DNA from: Druceiella hillmani
Lineage: Eukaryota > Arthropoda > Insecta > Lepidoptera > Hepialidae
DNA length: 64,000 nt
Assembly (NCBI GenBank): GCA_039881145.1
Contig: JAYKKI010000088.1
Coordinates: 823,501 to 887,500, forward strand
Reading direction: 5' to 3'
Shown: piece by piece, positions 52,201 through 61,272 of the stretch
Position numbering within the stretch: the stretch's first letter is position 1
How the letters are laid out: every line of letters starts with the position of its first letter
Program-made: the position numbers and the translations under genes
Notes under the pieces: model-generated
Databases searched by the model: none
Told to the model about the DNA's origin: nothing
The model's input: the letters and a program-made list of their open reading frames with translations, nothing else

Positions 52201-55200
52201 AGATTCGATAAAGAATCAACACACAATTCTTCATCATTTTCGTTGTCAAATTGGCTCATGTCTCTTGAAATAATGTCACTCTGATCAAAAGTACAAAGAT
52301 TTTGAGAAGTGTGCACCCTTTCCGATTGTTGGAATCGCACTGAATGCGTGGCGAAGCAGAGAATTCTGTGAAGGGCTGACTCTACGCAGTTGAATAGATT
52401 ACCGTTATACACGGAAATACATACATAATTCACCATTGTATGTACTAGAGACCCAAATTTTTTCTTTGGAATTCGTATATTTGCATATTTGAATCTCTTT
52501 AGAGTAATAAAGAGGTATAAAAATAAACGTATTTTTACGTTACTCACGTTTGACTGTTAGTCTATAAAAAACGTAATATTATGTGTCCCGCGCTTTACTA
52601 CCAGTCAACGTAAAACGTATAAATACATTTCCCACATACAATGTGTTAAGAACCTCAGAATTTTCAAGTTATTAACGAACTGACTCATAGATGGCATCAG
52701 GAGAAATTCTACATCATTGCCATGTAGTTTGTAGACTATAAATACTTACAATTTTTAGATGAAGGACAATATGCATATATTATACCAACACCAATACTTC
52801 AAATTTAGAATAGCAAAAACTAATCGCCAAAACATTTTTGAGATATAAACGGATGGGGCAATAAACAAAAACGATAATACACTCAAACATGCAAATAAAA
52901 CTTATTTTTCAAGATTACACACCTGTCTAACAGCTTGGTAAATCCTCTCCTCGTGCGAGTCCATCTCCACGAACGACCGTACCTGTAAATTAAAAATAAT
53001 TATTAAAATATGTAAAAAAAACAGCATGAAGATTCTCTGTTCTATATACTCAGTATATCTCCTATATAATATACTCTGCAACTGCTGAAAATGGGACTCA
53101 TGAGGTGAAAATATGAGATAGGAAAATTAGAGCATTGGACCTGAAACAAGGAAAGTACTCCCCACTTGATCACTTTAGACAAAAATTAATTCAAGTACGA
53201 AACTAAGAAACCTTACTTATACATACTCGTGTTCTACAGATAAGCCGTTCAATAACATTTTATTCAAATGGGAATTTTGTCTCTTTTCTCACAACAGGTA
53301 ACTAACTTGTGTCTGTATAATCTAACAAACTGAGCTAATTCGAAAATAGCTCCTATAATTTCCCACAAAAGATATTTTATGCCTTAATAATGCCTGAATA
53401 ACATTGCTGTGTTGCACAATCCCAAAGACTTGATTATTTTAAACCAAGCAATACAGAAGCATTAATCGTATGAAACATACATACTATTACGAATTCCTCG
53501 TCACATTGGATTCTTCATAATAATGCTCTTTTTATAATCAAAATTAATTTATTAAGTAACTGATTCGAGAACAACAACACGTCTCATAACAGTGTCGCAA
53601 ACACGCACGTCTCATAACAATATTACAAAACATCTCATAACAGTGTCGCAAAAAAAATTGCACACCCAAAAATTATAAACAAATTTGAACTCAAACTATT
53701 GATCAACACGACAAGAGAAATGATCATCATTTTTCTACTGGACGGGCATGACTTATAAACTCTTTGACAACAAACCTGCCAGTAGTTTCTGACACACACC
53801 CTACATACGAGGGGTGGTCCAAAAGTCTGCTGAATAATATAATGAAACTATTTCTCTTTAATACAATCTCCCATAAGTTTAATATATTTATTAAATCTTG
53901 AAATTAATTTTTCTAAACAATCAAAAAATATTTTTTTCTCTTTGCCCTGAAAATGAGCTGAAAGTGCCCATTCACCTCAAGGTCGCCCTTAAATTTTTTC
54001 CGTGAAGCTTTTTTCAGCTTTAGGAACAATTTAAAGTCACTGAAGCTGGGTCCAGTTAAAGGGTGGGCGAATCAGCGATTCAAAGCCGAGTTTGTGAATA
54101 GCATCCATCGCAACTTTGCTTTTGTGAACCGGCGAATTGTCTTGCAAAAGCAACACACCCCTAGCCAATTTTCTACATCTCTTTTCCTTGAAAGCTTCCT
54201 TCAGTTTATCCAATATGGTAGAGTAGTACTCTCCAGTGATAGCGGTACCTTTTTCTTTATAGTCGATCAATAAAATCCCTTCACAATCCCAAGAAAAATG
54301 GTTGCCATTAATTTTGCAGTCAATTCAATTAAAGTTAAAGGTCTCACCTTAAACTTCTTAGAGCGTGGGGTGCCCTTTTTGTGCCATTGCATCAACTCTT
54401 GCTTGGACTCAGGCACAAAGTGATGAACCCCAGTTTCATCTCCAGTCATAATTCTCTCCAAAATCAGCGTTGGTCCGTCAGCACACAGATTCAAAACTTT
54501 TCGACGCATTCCCGGAACCACATTCTCGGACCCATCTTGCACTGACTTTAGTCATGCCAAGATGGTCATGTAGAATTCTCCAAATTGTTGTATCTGATAG
54601 ATATACCAAATAATGCAGACGTGGAATCGACTTTTTTGACAATATTCAACGTGGTAGCCTCAATCGGCCATCCTGTGCGGGGGTCGTTTTCAATAAAATC
54701 TCAACCTTATTTAGACAATATCGCTTGTAAACTATCGGTTTTACCAGGATAACAATCTCCGTAAATAACTCCCATCACACTTATAATGATTTGAGGAGTT
54801 TTTCCATGCTTGGTGACGAATTTATTCACAGCGCATAGTTCGATTTGCTTCATGTTTGCAGTTCACTTCAAGATTTACTTCTTTAACGATTACAACGATT
54901 ATTCATTAATGAAGGACGTTAGGTACTTGACATTTGACTTATACATCTCTAATAACTTGCTAATTAGCGAGGTAGCAAGAAAGAATGTATCGTCCCTCCC
55001 TTCCCCTTCTTTCAGTGGCCTTTTGGACCTCCTTTTTGTACTTATCACCGAATATAAATAATTAACTAAATTCTCAAAGATTCAGATATGAGAGCCTCTT
55101 TCAATTGACAGTCAATAAAAAAACCAAATCAAGAAATGACTACATTAAAATGATCCCTACCTATGAAAGGTAATTAAGTACAGTTACTCTATTCACTAAT

Positions 55201-58200
55201 TATACTTGCGCAAAATTTTCTACGAATAAGCTATGACATTCTTTTCCTTGACTTGTCTTGACTTTGAAGACTATAATACTACTTTATATAAATAAGTGCT
55301 GTTATAATAATCATTTATCTATAGCAGGACTTCCTAACCAGTGAGGCGCCTTACGTAAAGAGATCATAACAGACGGACGCAGTGTTCGGACATTCTAACA
55401 AAACCATTTGAAAGCTTAAATCCACTCGTTAATTCATTCGGCCGCATGCAGGCGCAAACATTGCATTAATACTATTTTATTATTGAATTATACTTAATTA
55501 TTTTTAGCAATGAACCCAAAGTTCTAATTTGTTTGATTGTACTCGTAATTAAGAAATTAATATCCCGAAAATTATGTTTTTCTTCTTGTAGCAATGAAAA
55601 AAATTAGAAGGGGAACTTGAATATATTTTTATAATCTGGGGAGGCACAGTGCAAAAAATGTTGAGAATCACTGATATATAGGTATAGATAAATATTCAAT
55701 GAAAAAGTATACCAAAAGAAATATATATAGTTACAATAAGTATCTATAAATTTCCAATATCAAATGTTGCAATCGTGACGAAGAAAATTGACTTTTTAAC
55801 GTTTCACACTTTGGTGTATACTTGTAAATTACTTTCATCAATAACTTTTAATTATCCGACTAGTTGGTAGCCTCATTCATACTTATTGCGCAGTCTCAAA
55901 TGCTCAGCTTCCTAGACCATAGGTTTTGAGCCAGTCATCTCACTTCCTCTCCATAATTTCATCGATACACTTAATTTTTCAACATAAGCCATATAATGTC
56001 TTTAGATGACTTATTAATGTCTTAGTTTAAATCTTGTCTTTAAGGCGGTAAACATGTTTCAAAATTGTTCTTGTTCTGTACTTGGTAGTGTATGTATACC
56101 AACTCCGAATTATTCCTTAACTACATGTCGCTGTAACAACGCCAAAATATACAAACCTTGTAATTTGTCATCAAAATATTACTAAGGGATACTTTTCATT
56201 TAGGTACATTTTAATACAGATTAGTTACAAATATAATAAGTACTCCTAAAATATAACATATTTTGTAACAATACGATGGATGTATTCCAAAAAAGAGCCC
56301 CAAAAGTTACTAAGAGATAATTTACATTGTTGCACACAATTGTTATTTATTACATAACATCATTTTGAAAAGAAGCAACGAATTCAAAATACCTGAGCCA
56401 GATTAACGCTCTCCCTGTAACCTAGAGCCACGATCTCGTCGAAAGCAAACAGAAGATTGAATGCCTGATTGAGGACCTCATTTTCTGTCACTTGACTACA
56501 GTACTCGGGAATCTGAAAAAAAATTCGTTACCAATAATCCGATATTCACTAACAGAAATGGAAAATACAATTAAAAAAATAAGGTGTCATATAAAATAGG
56601 GTGTTTTTCAATATTATATCTTCTCTCACAGATTATTGACAAAATGCAACGTTTGCCATTGTTAGGGTATCACCTCTCTATAGAAAAAAATATGGAACTA
56701 CTTTAGAGTATTATTCACTTGTATGTATGTTTCTTGAAGTCTTTTTTTTTTTGGAAACTGTTTGACGCATAATGTTGAAATAGACATAGTAAAGTTGATA
56801 ATTTGAGAAAATTGCATTATCTGTCTAAGAAATCAGCAAATTTGATACAAAAAATATTAAGAATTATCCATAATTATCTAATAATATTAGAATATTAAGA
56901 ATTATAGTTCTTCTTTCGGTGGCGTGGTAACTACTGAATGTACAAGTTTATACAAGATTTTATGTAAGGTACTTTCAGAGATATTGCATAAAATTTTCCA
57001 CAAAAACATGTTCCATCTTTTATAGAAAACTATAGCGATTCTTGTTGCTTTTCACTGTATTTTTTCATTGCGCCTATAACATTATATTATTTATATAAAT
57101 ATTTACATGAAAAATATACACTTAGATATTTAAAACTTTATATTTGCGTAAGTGTATATGGAAATAGCATAGTGCGAGTTTTAGTCATACTTAAGAGTTT
57201 TATTTCTTTTTTAAATTTTACTTATGATTTCACAAATCATACCCAAATAATAGAAACCAATTAAAAAAAATCTGCATAAAACTGTAACCAAATATACATA
57301 AACACATGTGTAGCCTACTCGAAAACCCACATTTACATAAATTTTGATGGAAGTTACCATTGCATAAAATATTAAGAATTATAAATTAATAATTTGTTAA
57401 AGAATTTACTGAAGTTACACTTTTTTACTTTTTATATAGTACGAAATGAATACGGCATTGTGTTTATATCGTTATGGCAGATTAGGCAGTCTAAGTGGCC
57501 TACGTAGAAAATAATCATCGAAATTAAGAAACACTAGATATGATAAGAAGTGAGAAATTGATTTAAATTTTTATTTTATTTTAATTTCGGTGAAATTCAA
57601 ATGTTTTGAAAACACTTTAATAAATATATGCTTTTTGACATCACTTATACTTGTCTGCATTGGGGCCAAATTTAGCCACACCTGTTTTTGCTCATGATTC
57701 ATCAGCGTTTAATTTATTGGTGTTTTACATCCTACTTAATACCATTTTGTTATGGTAAAAGGCTTGATTTTAAGTTTTACACTAAAGTTTGAAAAGGTGT
57801 ACACTTCCTCAGAAACTTTTTTGTATTTTTTGCGTAATACCTGACGAAAAAGTTAATGTTTTAAATCAATTTTATTGGCCCCTAAATGACAAAACACAAT
57901 GATAATCTAAGAGTTCTTTAAATGCTATGCTTTCAAATAACTCGAAACCCTCTCAAGATCAGTATAGTAGTATTTTCGCAGTACCAGAAGAGGTAAACAG
58001 ACTAACAAACAATAATTTCATTTCAGATTGAGAGACCGCCAAATAGTTCTCAGTGCGGTAACAAGCTATGCATGGTTCTTTGTGTACAATTTATTAGTAT
58101 TATAAAACATCTTAGTGGCAATAAAATTATAACAAACACTTACAACTCTACTGAACAAACGCAGCGTCTCCAAGTCCTCCAGAATGTTACTGGCCTTGGT

Positions 58201-60415
58201 GGTAATGAGTAGCATGTACAGCTTATCCATTGGCTGGTAAACATACCTAATAATCAATATAAATAATCAACAATCTCATTTTTTTTAAAGGACTTGCTGA
58301 GAATTCTTAAATGTCTAGATTAATCTATATAAAACTATTTACTTTAAAAATTTACGCAAGTTTGAGCGCCATATACCACTAAAGACAACAACGTGCTTTG
58401 AGACAGGACAAATATATATTTTTAAATTTTTGGCAAGAACAAATTTATGATAGTGGATTCAACTTTTGATTAACTGTAAAACAATTATGTTAAACATTCT
58501 CTAGTCACTAACAGGATCGGTGCCAAAAGGATACCTAAATCTACACACATGCAATAAAATTATTTATATTGTGTTGTTGTCGTTGCTATTGTCACATTGT
58601 ATTTGAACAAATATTTTGTTAGGGCATTGTTGTTTATAATTTATCTGTTGTCCGAGAATTACTGGTGAATTTCGTTAAAATAAATTCTTTTTAGTATATT
58701 TATTAAAAAGTATAATAATATTTGCAAGAATCTTGTATCATACATAATATTTAATATTCGAATATAATATGCGTAAATGACTAAATATCCAGTAATTTTT
58801 TTTGCCCATAAGTTACATGTGGCCATGTCAACTATTTGGCCAGATAGATTAGCCATATGTCTTTTTTGATCACTCAATATTTTTTCTTATAGCTCCATCC
58901 CTTAATATCAATGACAATGTGGTACTATGAAGCATATAGCCAGGTGGTCCCATTTTACCTTTTATAGTGAAGTAACGTTCGGACCTTGAATGTTACAATA
59001 TATTTATTTATAAAACATTATTAGTTCTTAATAATTATACAGTGGCGTGCAATGCTTTTTGGGTACGGCAAGCTACGTAGGGGGGGCGTATAAAAAATTA
59101 TATAGATATACACAGATGCACAAAAGTGTCTGTACCCACGACCATCCCTGATAGCCCTGAAAACAGCATTGAAGATGTAATAGTACTACTACTACTACCG
59201 TACCGTACTACTACTACTACCGTAATTTTAAATTATTCGTATTTCTATCATTATGTTCGTGATTCGCAATAGCTACTTACTCACCGACACAAATTTCTAT
59301 ATACAAAAAGGCAAAATTTTGTAGTTTTACTGTGCACGATAAATGTTTTCCAGAATAATCATATTTTTTACCAGAATTTGTCAAATTACCTTGATTATCA
59401 AAACAACCTTGATTCCATTTACTATATTCAGTTCTGAATAATAAACGAGGCCAGCAAAACAATTTAGCCAACAAAGCTAATCATAAAAATGACTAAAATG
59501 TCGTATGCAAGATTTTTTAGTTTAAAAATTGGGTTCGATCTACCATTCTCAAATGTACTATTTTTTTAACTAAAAGATAAATTGAAAAATTCTACCCTAA
59601 TCACATAATAAATACAGCAACATTAGATAGTTGCCACTGTTTGTTTACTTTCACGACAAAAATGCACGTTTACAAAAATAACTAATAACGTATTAATATT
59701 AATTGCCAAAGAAAACGGGTAACACAGCAAGTACTTCACTAACAAAATATTATGTGTATTTAAAAACCAGAAAACTATTAAAATTATTTATAAAATTATC
59801 TTAAAAAATAAAATTACGAGAATGATAGCAAACTCTGACTGAAAGCGTTATAAAAATAATATAATGATTCCTTGTTTGTTTGCGTAACAAACACGGGATT
59901 GTTTCTCTCGGGGAGTCTGAATATAGTCAAAGGTAGTCTAGCAAGCTACAGCTTACATTAAGACTATGAATTGATGGCCTGAAGTGAAGAAATAAATTTT
60001 AATGTCATATGGACCATTTCTGAGTCTAAGAGTTTTTGTAATTTAATACAATATAGGAATGAAGTTTGTATGTTTTATCCAAAATTTAACGTACCGGTAA
60101 CAATCGCTTTGCGCGTGCAAACTGCATATCATATATTTAAGGGCGAACTTCGCTTAAATATCGTAAATTAAATATGTTTAAATTTTCGTCAATATGCGAT
60201 GTATATGTATGTATAAATACTAAATGTTCAGGGCAAGTTACATATAATTGCTTATAGGGCACTGCGGGCCACCGATTATACAAATGATGCCCACCTCACA
60301 GACTCTGTTTCCACAAAGGTATGCTGTCGGCCGCCTGTCATAAGTTTTGGAAAAGCTGCCAAAAGGCCTTCGATTCTCGCCTTTGTCATCTCCACAAACT
60401 GCCGAGATATCAATG
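28120..60415 (-). CDS. deltaCOP: Coatomer subunit delta (delta-COP/archain), 13 exons, 5' exon missing
   Basis: Delta subunit of the COPI coat, which with beta-COP forms an adaptor-like subcomplex for Golgi-to-ER and intra-Golgi vesicles in the cytosol. Spliced from the minus strand, exons 60295-60415, 58144-58246, 56393-56512, 52923-52982, 44439-44553, 42649-42745, 39325-39486, 38017-38093, 36981-37069, 34913-35066, 32228-32339, 31200-31322 and 28120-28288 total 1502 nt with consistent phases. All introns are GT-AG. Exons 2-5 carry the longin-like N-terminal domain ([20 protein letters not shown], then [17 protein letters not shown]). Exons 6-8 give a basic helix and an Ala/Thr/Pro-rich linker. 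Exons 9-14 give the mu-homology domain ([26 protein letters not shown]), ending DKYEIV. With the missing first exon (about MVLLAAAVCTKAGK in the family) the length would be near 513 residues; the human protein has 511. No stop or frameshift was seen, so the gene should be functional. Confidence 0.97.
29723..30583 (-). mobile_element. Internally deleted mariner with both terminal inverted repeats
   Basis: Ends TTGGGTTGGCTAATAAGTAA (left) and the inverted TTGGGTTGGCTAAAAAGTAA (right), flanked on both sides by TA (29721-29722 and 30584-30585), the mariner target duplication. Length 861 bp against about 1.3 kb for a complete element. Minus-strand relics read [32 protein letters not shown], then [13 protein letters not shown] and, near the left end, [14 protein letters not shown]. 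The catalytic centre is largely missing. It lies in delta-COP intron 13. Confidence 0.93.
30586..32227. other. delta-COP introns 12-13 sequence, unassigned
   Basis: Apart from exon 13, holds a plus-strand open frame (30698-30928) with an antisense partner (30745-31074), neither recognised, and a less AT-rich patch at 31590-31990 that might be an old element. Confidence 0.45.
31200..31322 (-). CDS. deltaCOP: delta-COP exon 13
   Basis: The acceptor is AATTAG before AAGTGGC; this choice, not the AAG three bases later, keeps the phase with exon 12 (CC|A). Reads [20 protein letters not shown], then [19 protein letters not shown]. Donor GTAAGT. Residues about 417-458. Confidence 0.96.
32228..32339 (-). 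CDS. deltaCOP: delta-COP exon 12
   Basis: Reads [20 protein letters not shown], then [13 protein letters not shown]. It matches the family block [16 protein letters not shown]. Acceptor TTGCAG, donor GTGAGT. Residues about 380-416. Confidence 0.97.
33350..33515. mobile_element. Foldback element, copy C, inserted in mariner relic B
   Basis: Arms AATTAAATGAAACTATGTGA (left) and CTACATCACGTAGCTTTAAT (right) flank inner arms with the hairpin GGTGGGCTATTAG...CTAATAGCCCACC at about 33392-33423, then GATGTTGTAATACAACGAAA. It interrupts the mariner coding relic between the FWDAKG and [10 protein letters not shown] blocks. Confidence 0.85.
33530..33785. repeat. Degenerate short tandem repeat derived from the foldback element
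   Basis: About ten imperfect repeats of AAAGTAGAAATAATACTACATCACAT, with interspersed AAGAACTTAGAGAAAGTAAT blocks. The unit is the subterminal sequence of the adjacent foldback copy C, so it probably arose by slippage from its right end. Confidence 0.88.
34218..34650 (+). repeat. 111-bp tandem repeat inside the mariner C-terminal region, about four copies
   Basis: GAGTGGCC recurs at 34218, 34329, 34440 and 34551, spacing 111 bp. The two middle units are nearly identical; the first and last differ more. Each unit begins with the transposase EWP.L.PKN segment and runs through [15 protein letters not shown] decayed extra copy with the [19 protein letters not shown] end occurs around 34710-34860. 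Confidence 0.92.
34913..35066 (-). CDS. deltaCOP: delta-COP exon 11
   Basis: Reads [19 protein letters not shown], then [18 protein letters not shown] and NVPLS. It contains the near-invariant DVGVLKWRL strand of the mu-homology domain. Acceptor CAACAG, donor GTAAGC. Residues about 329-379. Confidence 0.97.
35400..36215 (+). repeat. 163-bp tandem unit made of mariner and RTE fragments, three copies
   Basis: Copies begin with TAAATACTAGAAC at 35468, 35631 and 36045. Just before copy 1 the plus strand reads [11 protein letters not shown] (mariner); each unit then gives [15 protein letters not shown] (family LAPSDFHLFP.LKKHL), immediately followed by [11 protein letters not shown] and [10 protein letters not shown] (RTE-type LINE, family RAMERAMLGV.L.D.IRNEEIRRRT). 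The unit is thus a joint of two elements that was then duplicated. A separate element of about 220 bp lies between copies 2 and 3. Confidence 0.8.
35815..36033. repeat. Dispersed 220-bp element, copy 1
   Basis: Starts ACATTAGTCTTAAACCG, contains GACAGACAGACGG, GGAACCCTAAAGAGTG and TTAGGTATATATAGTTAGG, and ends near TATAAACAAACCCTT. About 90% like 37445-37663 by eye. The dinucleotide-rich GACAGACAGAC...GGAACCCTAA pattern is common at non-LTR or SINE 3' regions; no coding content. Confidence 0.8.
36140..36640 (+). pseudogene. RTE-type LINE reverse transcriptase C-terminal relic
   Basis: Continues from the third tandem unit. It reads [28 protein letters not shown], then [20 protein letters not shown] followed by WP. 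These match the C-terminal tail of RTE ORF2 proteins (RVTDI..RI.KLKW..AGH, GRW...VLEWRPRTGKR..GRP..RW). The last part, to about 36600, is shifted in frame and weak. It lies in delta-COP intron 10. Confidence 0.68.
36726..36953. mobile_element. Foldback element, copy D: long near-perfect palindrome
   Basis: Inverted relative to the others: the shared tail (ATTGAATATATATTTTGTAG) is on the left. Arms of about 85 nt (36775-36857 and 36877-36953) pair around a short loop at GGGTTTTTGCTAATAGCCC. Arms include GTAGTATTATTTCTACTTTC, CCACGACCTAGGTTTCGT and TTACAACATCTTCAGGTGGG. The right arm ends about 27 nt from the exon 10 donor of delta-COP. Confidence 0.9.
36981..37069 (-). CDS. deltaCOP: delta-COP exon 10
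   Basis: Reads [18 protein letters not shown], then [11 protein letters not shown]. Acceptor TTTTAG, donor GTTTGT. A long palindromic element begins about 27 nt downstream of this donor, at 36953. Residues about 300-328. Confidence 0.96.
37445..37663. repeat. Dispersed 220-bp element, copy 2
   Basis: Second copy of the element at 35815-36033, same orientation, in delta-COP intron 9. The two flanks are unrelated outside these limits, so it is a dispersed insertion rather than part of a segmental duplication. Confidence 0.8.
38017..38093 (-). CDS. deltaCOP: delta-COP exon 9
   Basis: Start of the mu-homology domain. Reads [18 protein letters not shown], then IQNFELSG, corresponding to the family VHMKIEEKITLTCGRDGG block. 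Acceptor TTTCAG, donor GTGAGTTG. Residues about 274-299. Confidence 0.96.
38289..38890. repeat. Unclassified 600-bp dispersed repeat, copy 1
   Basis: Starts AACTTTGGGACTTTCATCTG and ends ATTTTATTCTGTTAAAT. Internal blocks shared by all copies: CATGGGTAGATT, ATGAAAATGCATCAACCTAT, CTAACTATCCCTTTCCTTTG, AAAAGAAAAGGATATCAAAA and TATGGCAACCCTCACACTTT. No coding relic or terminal repeat seen. delta-COP intron 8. Confidence 0.88.
39325..39486 (-). CDS. deltaCOP: delta-COP exon 8
   Basis: Reads [20 protein letters not shown], then RLQSEGEAV and an Ala/Thr/Gly stretch. It matches the conserved KLGAKGKEVDxFVDKLKSEG segment of the family. Acceptor CCACAG, donor GTGAGT. Ends in a split Asp codon (GA|C). 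Confidence 0.95.
40018..40652. repeat. Unclassified 600-bp dispersed repeat, copy 2
   Basis: Same orientation and block order as 38289-38890, about 85-90% alike by eye, with a small insertion near 40400. In delta-COP intron 7. A small plus-strand frame just beyond (40698 onward) is not shared with copy 1. Confidence 0.88.
41945..42480. repeat. Unclassified 600-bp dispersed repeat, copy 3 (most diverged)
   Basis: Retains CATGGGTAGATTCTAATACA, GAAATGCATCAACCTATAT, CTAACTATCCCTTTCCTTTG, AAAGAAAAGGATAACAA and ACATGGCAACACT, in the same order. The beginning and end of the repeat are missing. delta-COP intron 7. Confidence 0.82.
42649..42745 (-). CDS. deltaCOP: delta-COP exon 7 (linker)
   Basis: Encodes the Ser/Thr/Pro-rich linker starting [16 protein letters not shown] and ending STPARDPG. 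Phases match exon 6 (G|GG) and exon 8 (GG|C). This is the least conserved part of the family, so its assignment rests on phase and position. Confidence 0.9.
43039..43210. other. GC-richer segment bounded by an 11-bp inverted repeat
   Basis: CTACACTACTC at 43039-43049 is inverted as GAGTAGTGTAG at 43200-43210. The 150 bp between are much less AT-rich than the surrounding intron 6 of delta-COP. Possibly a small non-autonomous element; family unknown. Confidence 0.4.
44439..44553 (-). CDS. deltaCOP: delta-COP exon 6
   Basis: Reads [18 protein letters not shown], then [11 protein letters not shown] and ARNTGSSF, a charged helix followed by a flexible linker. Acceptor TTACAG, donor GTATGA. Ends one base into a Gly codon. 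Residues about 149-187. Confidence 0.96.
44866..44965. other. GC-rich segment with inverted CCACACGGC/GCCGTGTG
   Basis: CCACACGGCGCTCTC near 44877 and GAGCCGTGTG near 44953 are in inverted orientation around a GC-rich core. Likely a short non-autonomous element in delta-COP intron 5; not identified. Confidence 0.35.
45309..46170. repeat. 211-bp higher-order tandem repeat, four copies
   Basis: ACATTATTTGTAAATG recurs at about 45309, 45426, 45522, 45637, 45733, 45848, 45944, 46059 and 46155, spacing alternately 115-117 and 96 bp. The long form contains an extra TAAGTTCTTATTACTTTGTT segment missing from the short form. Shared core: GTATTAAAAGTTGCATAGAT and TTCGTGATGAAGGTTTGAAT. In delta-COP intron 5. 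Confidence 0.92.
46171..47625. other. delta-COP intron 5 sequence, nothing recognised
   Basis: AT-rich intronic DNA between the 211-bp repeat and the mariner-like element; the minus-strand frame 46651-46866 has no family features. Confidence 0.5.
47626..48902 (-). mobile_element. mariner-like element with terminal repeats; transposase broken
   Basis: Both ends share CAGG...TGGCAGATTTCAA(T/A)GTTTGAA in inverted orientation (the right end has 8 extra bases inside it), with TA at 47624-47625 and 48903-48904. Length 1277 bp. Transposase on the minus strand, ATG at 48785: [20 protein letters not shown], helix-turn-helix, [34 protein letters not shown] and [19 protein letters not shown] (first Asp). 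A frameshift near 48200 leads to [11 protein letters not shown], a TGA before [11 protein letters not shown] (second Asp), and another shift before [19 protein letters not shown] and the end LENVVFKK (TGA at 47724-47726). The PDLTP.DFFLWG segment with the third acidic residue is missing ([16 protein letters not shown]). It lies in delta-COP intron 5. Confidence 0.93.
48905..51689. other. delta-COP intron 5 sequence, one hairpin only
   Basis: AT-rich; the perfect hairpin at 50699-50735 is the only structure seen. Confidence 0.5.
50699..50735. repeat. Perfect inverted repeat, 16-bp arms
   Basis: TTAAACCAAGGTGTTC and its complement around a TGT loop, in delta-COP intron 5. Isolated; not related to the other palindromes. 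Confidence 0.88.
51690..52547 (-). pseudogene. piggyBac-like transposase N-terminal relic C
   Basis: Minus strand. The 52104-52547 frame carries a strongly acidic segment, [20 protein letters not shown] followed by SDSEDIPL, typical of piggyBac N-termini. The 51718-52029 frame reads [20 protein letters not shown], then [12 protein letters not shown], the conserved start of the transposase domain (YWSTD..L..P....M). Frame changes and a stop separate the two, and nothing of the catalytic core follows. It lies in delta-COP intron 5. The nearby CCCGCGC at 52590 could be an element end but was not matched to a partner. Confidence 0.75.
52923..52982 (-). CDS. deltaCOP: delta-COP exon 5
   Basis: Phase-0 exon of 20 codons reading [20 protein letters not shown]. 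Acceptor TTACAG, donor GTGTGT. It links the longin-like domain to the following helix. Residues about 129-148. Confidence 0.96.
53808..55038 (-). mobile_element. mariner element with terminal repeats; transposase broken
   Basis: Left end CGAGGGGTGGTCCAAAAG, right end (inverted) CAAAAAGGAGGTCCAAAAG, TA at 53806-53807 and 55039-55040; 1231 bp. ATG near 54853 starts [20 protein letters not shown], then decayed sequence with [12 protein letters not shown]. 54267-54542 reads [20 protein letters not shown] (first Asp) and [14 protein letters not shown]; after a shift, [20 protein letters not shown], then [20 protein letters not shown] (second Asp) and [14 protein letters not shown]. The end (P.DF..F.KLKK) is in another frame. 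At least three frame changes. It lies in delta-COP intron 4. Confidence 0.93.
56393..56512 (-). CDS. deltaCOP: delta-COP exon 4
   Basis: Phase-0 exon of exactly 40 codons. Reads [18 protein letters not shown], then [20 protein letters not shown] and Q. Acceptor TTTTTTCAG, donor GTATTT. Residues about 89-128. Confidence 0.97.
58144..58246 (-). CDS. deltaCOP: delta-COP exon 3
   Basis: Acceptor TTAG and donor GTAAGTG. Completes the split Arg codon (AG|G), then reads [17 protein letters not shown] and [14 protein letters not shown], a nearly invariant block of the longin-like domain, residues about 55-88. 103 nt. Confidence 0.97.
59181..59225. repeat. ACT-type microsatellite
   Basis: Two short runs of (ACT)n separated by CCGTACCGT, delta-COP intron 2. 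Confidence 0.85.
60295..60415 (-). CDS. deltaCOP: delta-COP exon 2
   Basis: Acceptor TTTCAG precedes CATTGATATC and the donor is GAG|GTGGGC. The first codon is split: G from the absent exon 1 plus CA gives Ala. Encodes [18 protein letters not shown] through [10 protein letters not shown], residues about 15-54 of the longin-like domain. 121 nt. Confidence 0.96.
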
Positions 60416-61272
60416 CTGAAATAAAAAGAACAAAAATAAACAAGTATGTATGGTTAAATTTTTTTCACGCAGTAATCATACAATTATAAAAAACTTGTCA
60501 GTGCAAGTAGAACTTGCGTGCTAAGAGTTCCGTAACGTGATGATTATGAACTGAAAAAAATTAAGTTTTACTTGTTTGTCTCAAAAATTATAAATGTCTC
60601 GAACTTTTTTTATTTTATAAGAACTTCTACCAGTTTTGAATTATTTAAAATTGTTTGGGTTGTAAACTTCGGAAAATAGGGAGGGAGGAAGGTTTCCCAC
60701 ATTTTTAGTCGTAAGTCAAAGCAATATGGCTTAAAATAAAAAAAATAGTTTCAAAATGTCCAAACAAACAATTTTAAACAATATTACACTTGAATACATT
60801 TAAGTGCGATATTGTTTGCCCCATTTTTAAAATTCAACCTCCCATTCTGAGTAAAAATAACAGTATTTCCAGAATTCTGTCAAATTTTGAAATAGATGCA
60901 GACGAGCAAATTCTATGACTGTCCCAAATTTCTAGTTGATGGATAAAAAACCGCCAAGACATATGGCCAAAAAGACACCAAAAACTCACCAAAAGGATTC
61001 CGTTTTTACTTTTTAGACTAGATCCAGAAAAGAATTACATTACAAGAAACTATAACTCGACTTAAGTTGAAAAAATAAGATAATTATGGACTTTTTAGAC
61101 AAGTTTGCTTAAAAAAACAAGTATTGCTTATAATTACTCAATAAGGCAAATTCAGAAAGAAATAAGACAGAATTAGACCAAAAAAATCTACAAATTCTAA
61201 CATTTTAGAGTTGCTAAAACATGCAGATGCCTTAAATTTAAATTAGTAGAAATCTCCAAACAACACCCCTTC

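Larger units (their letters stand above)
55041..60294. other. delta-COP introns 2-4, mostly plain intronic DNA
   Basis: Between exons 4, 3 and 2 (listed separately) I see AT-rich sequence and the ACT microsatellite only. Confidence 0.5.
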
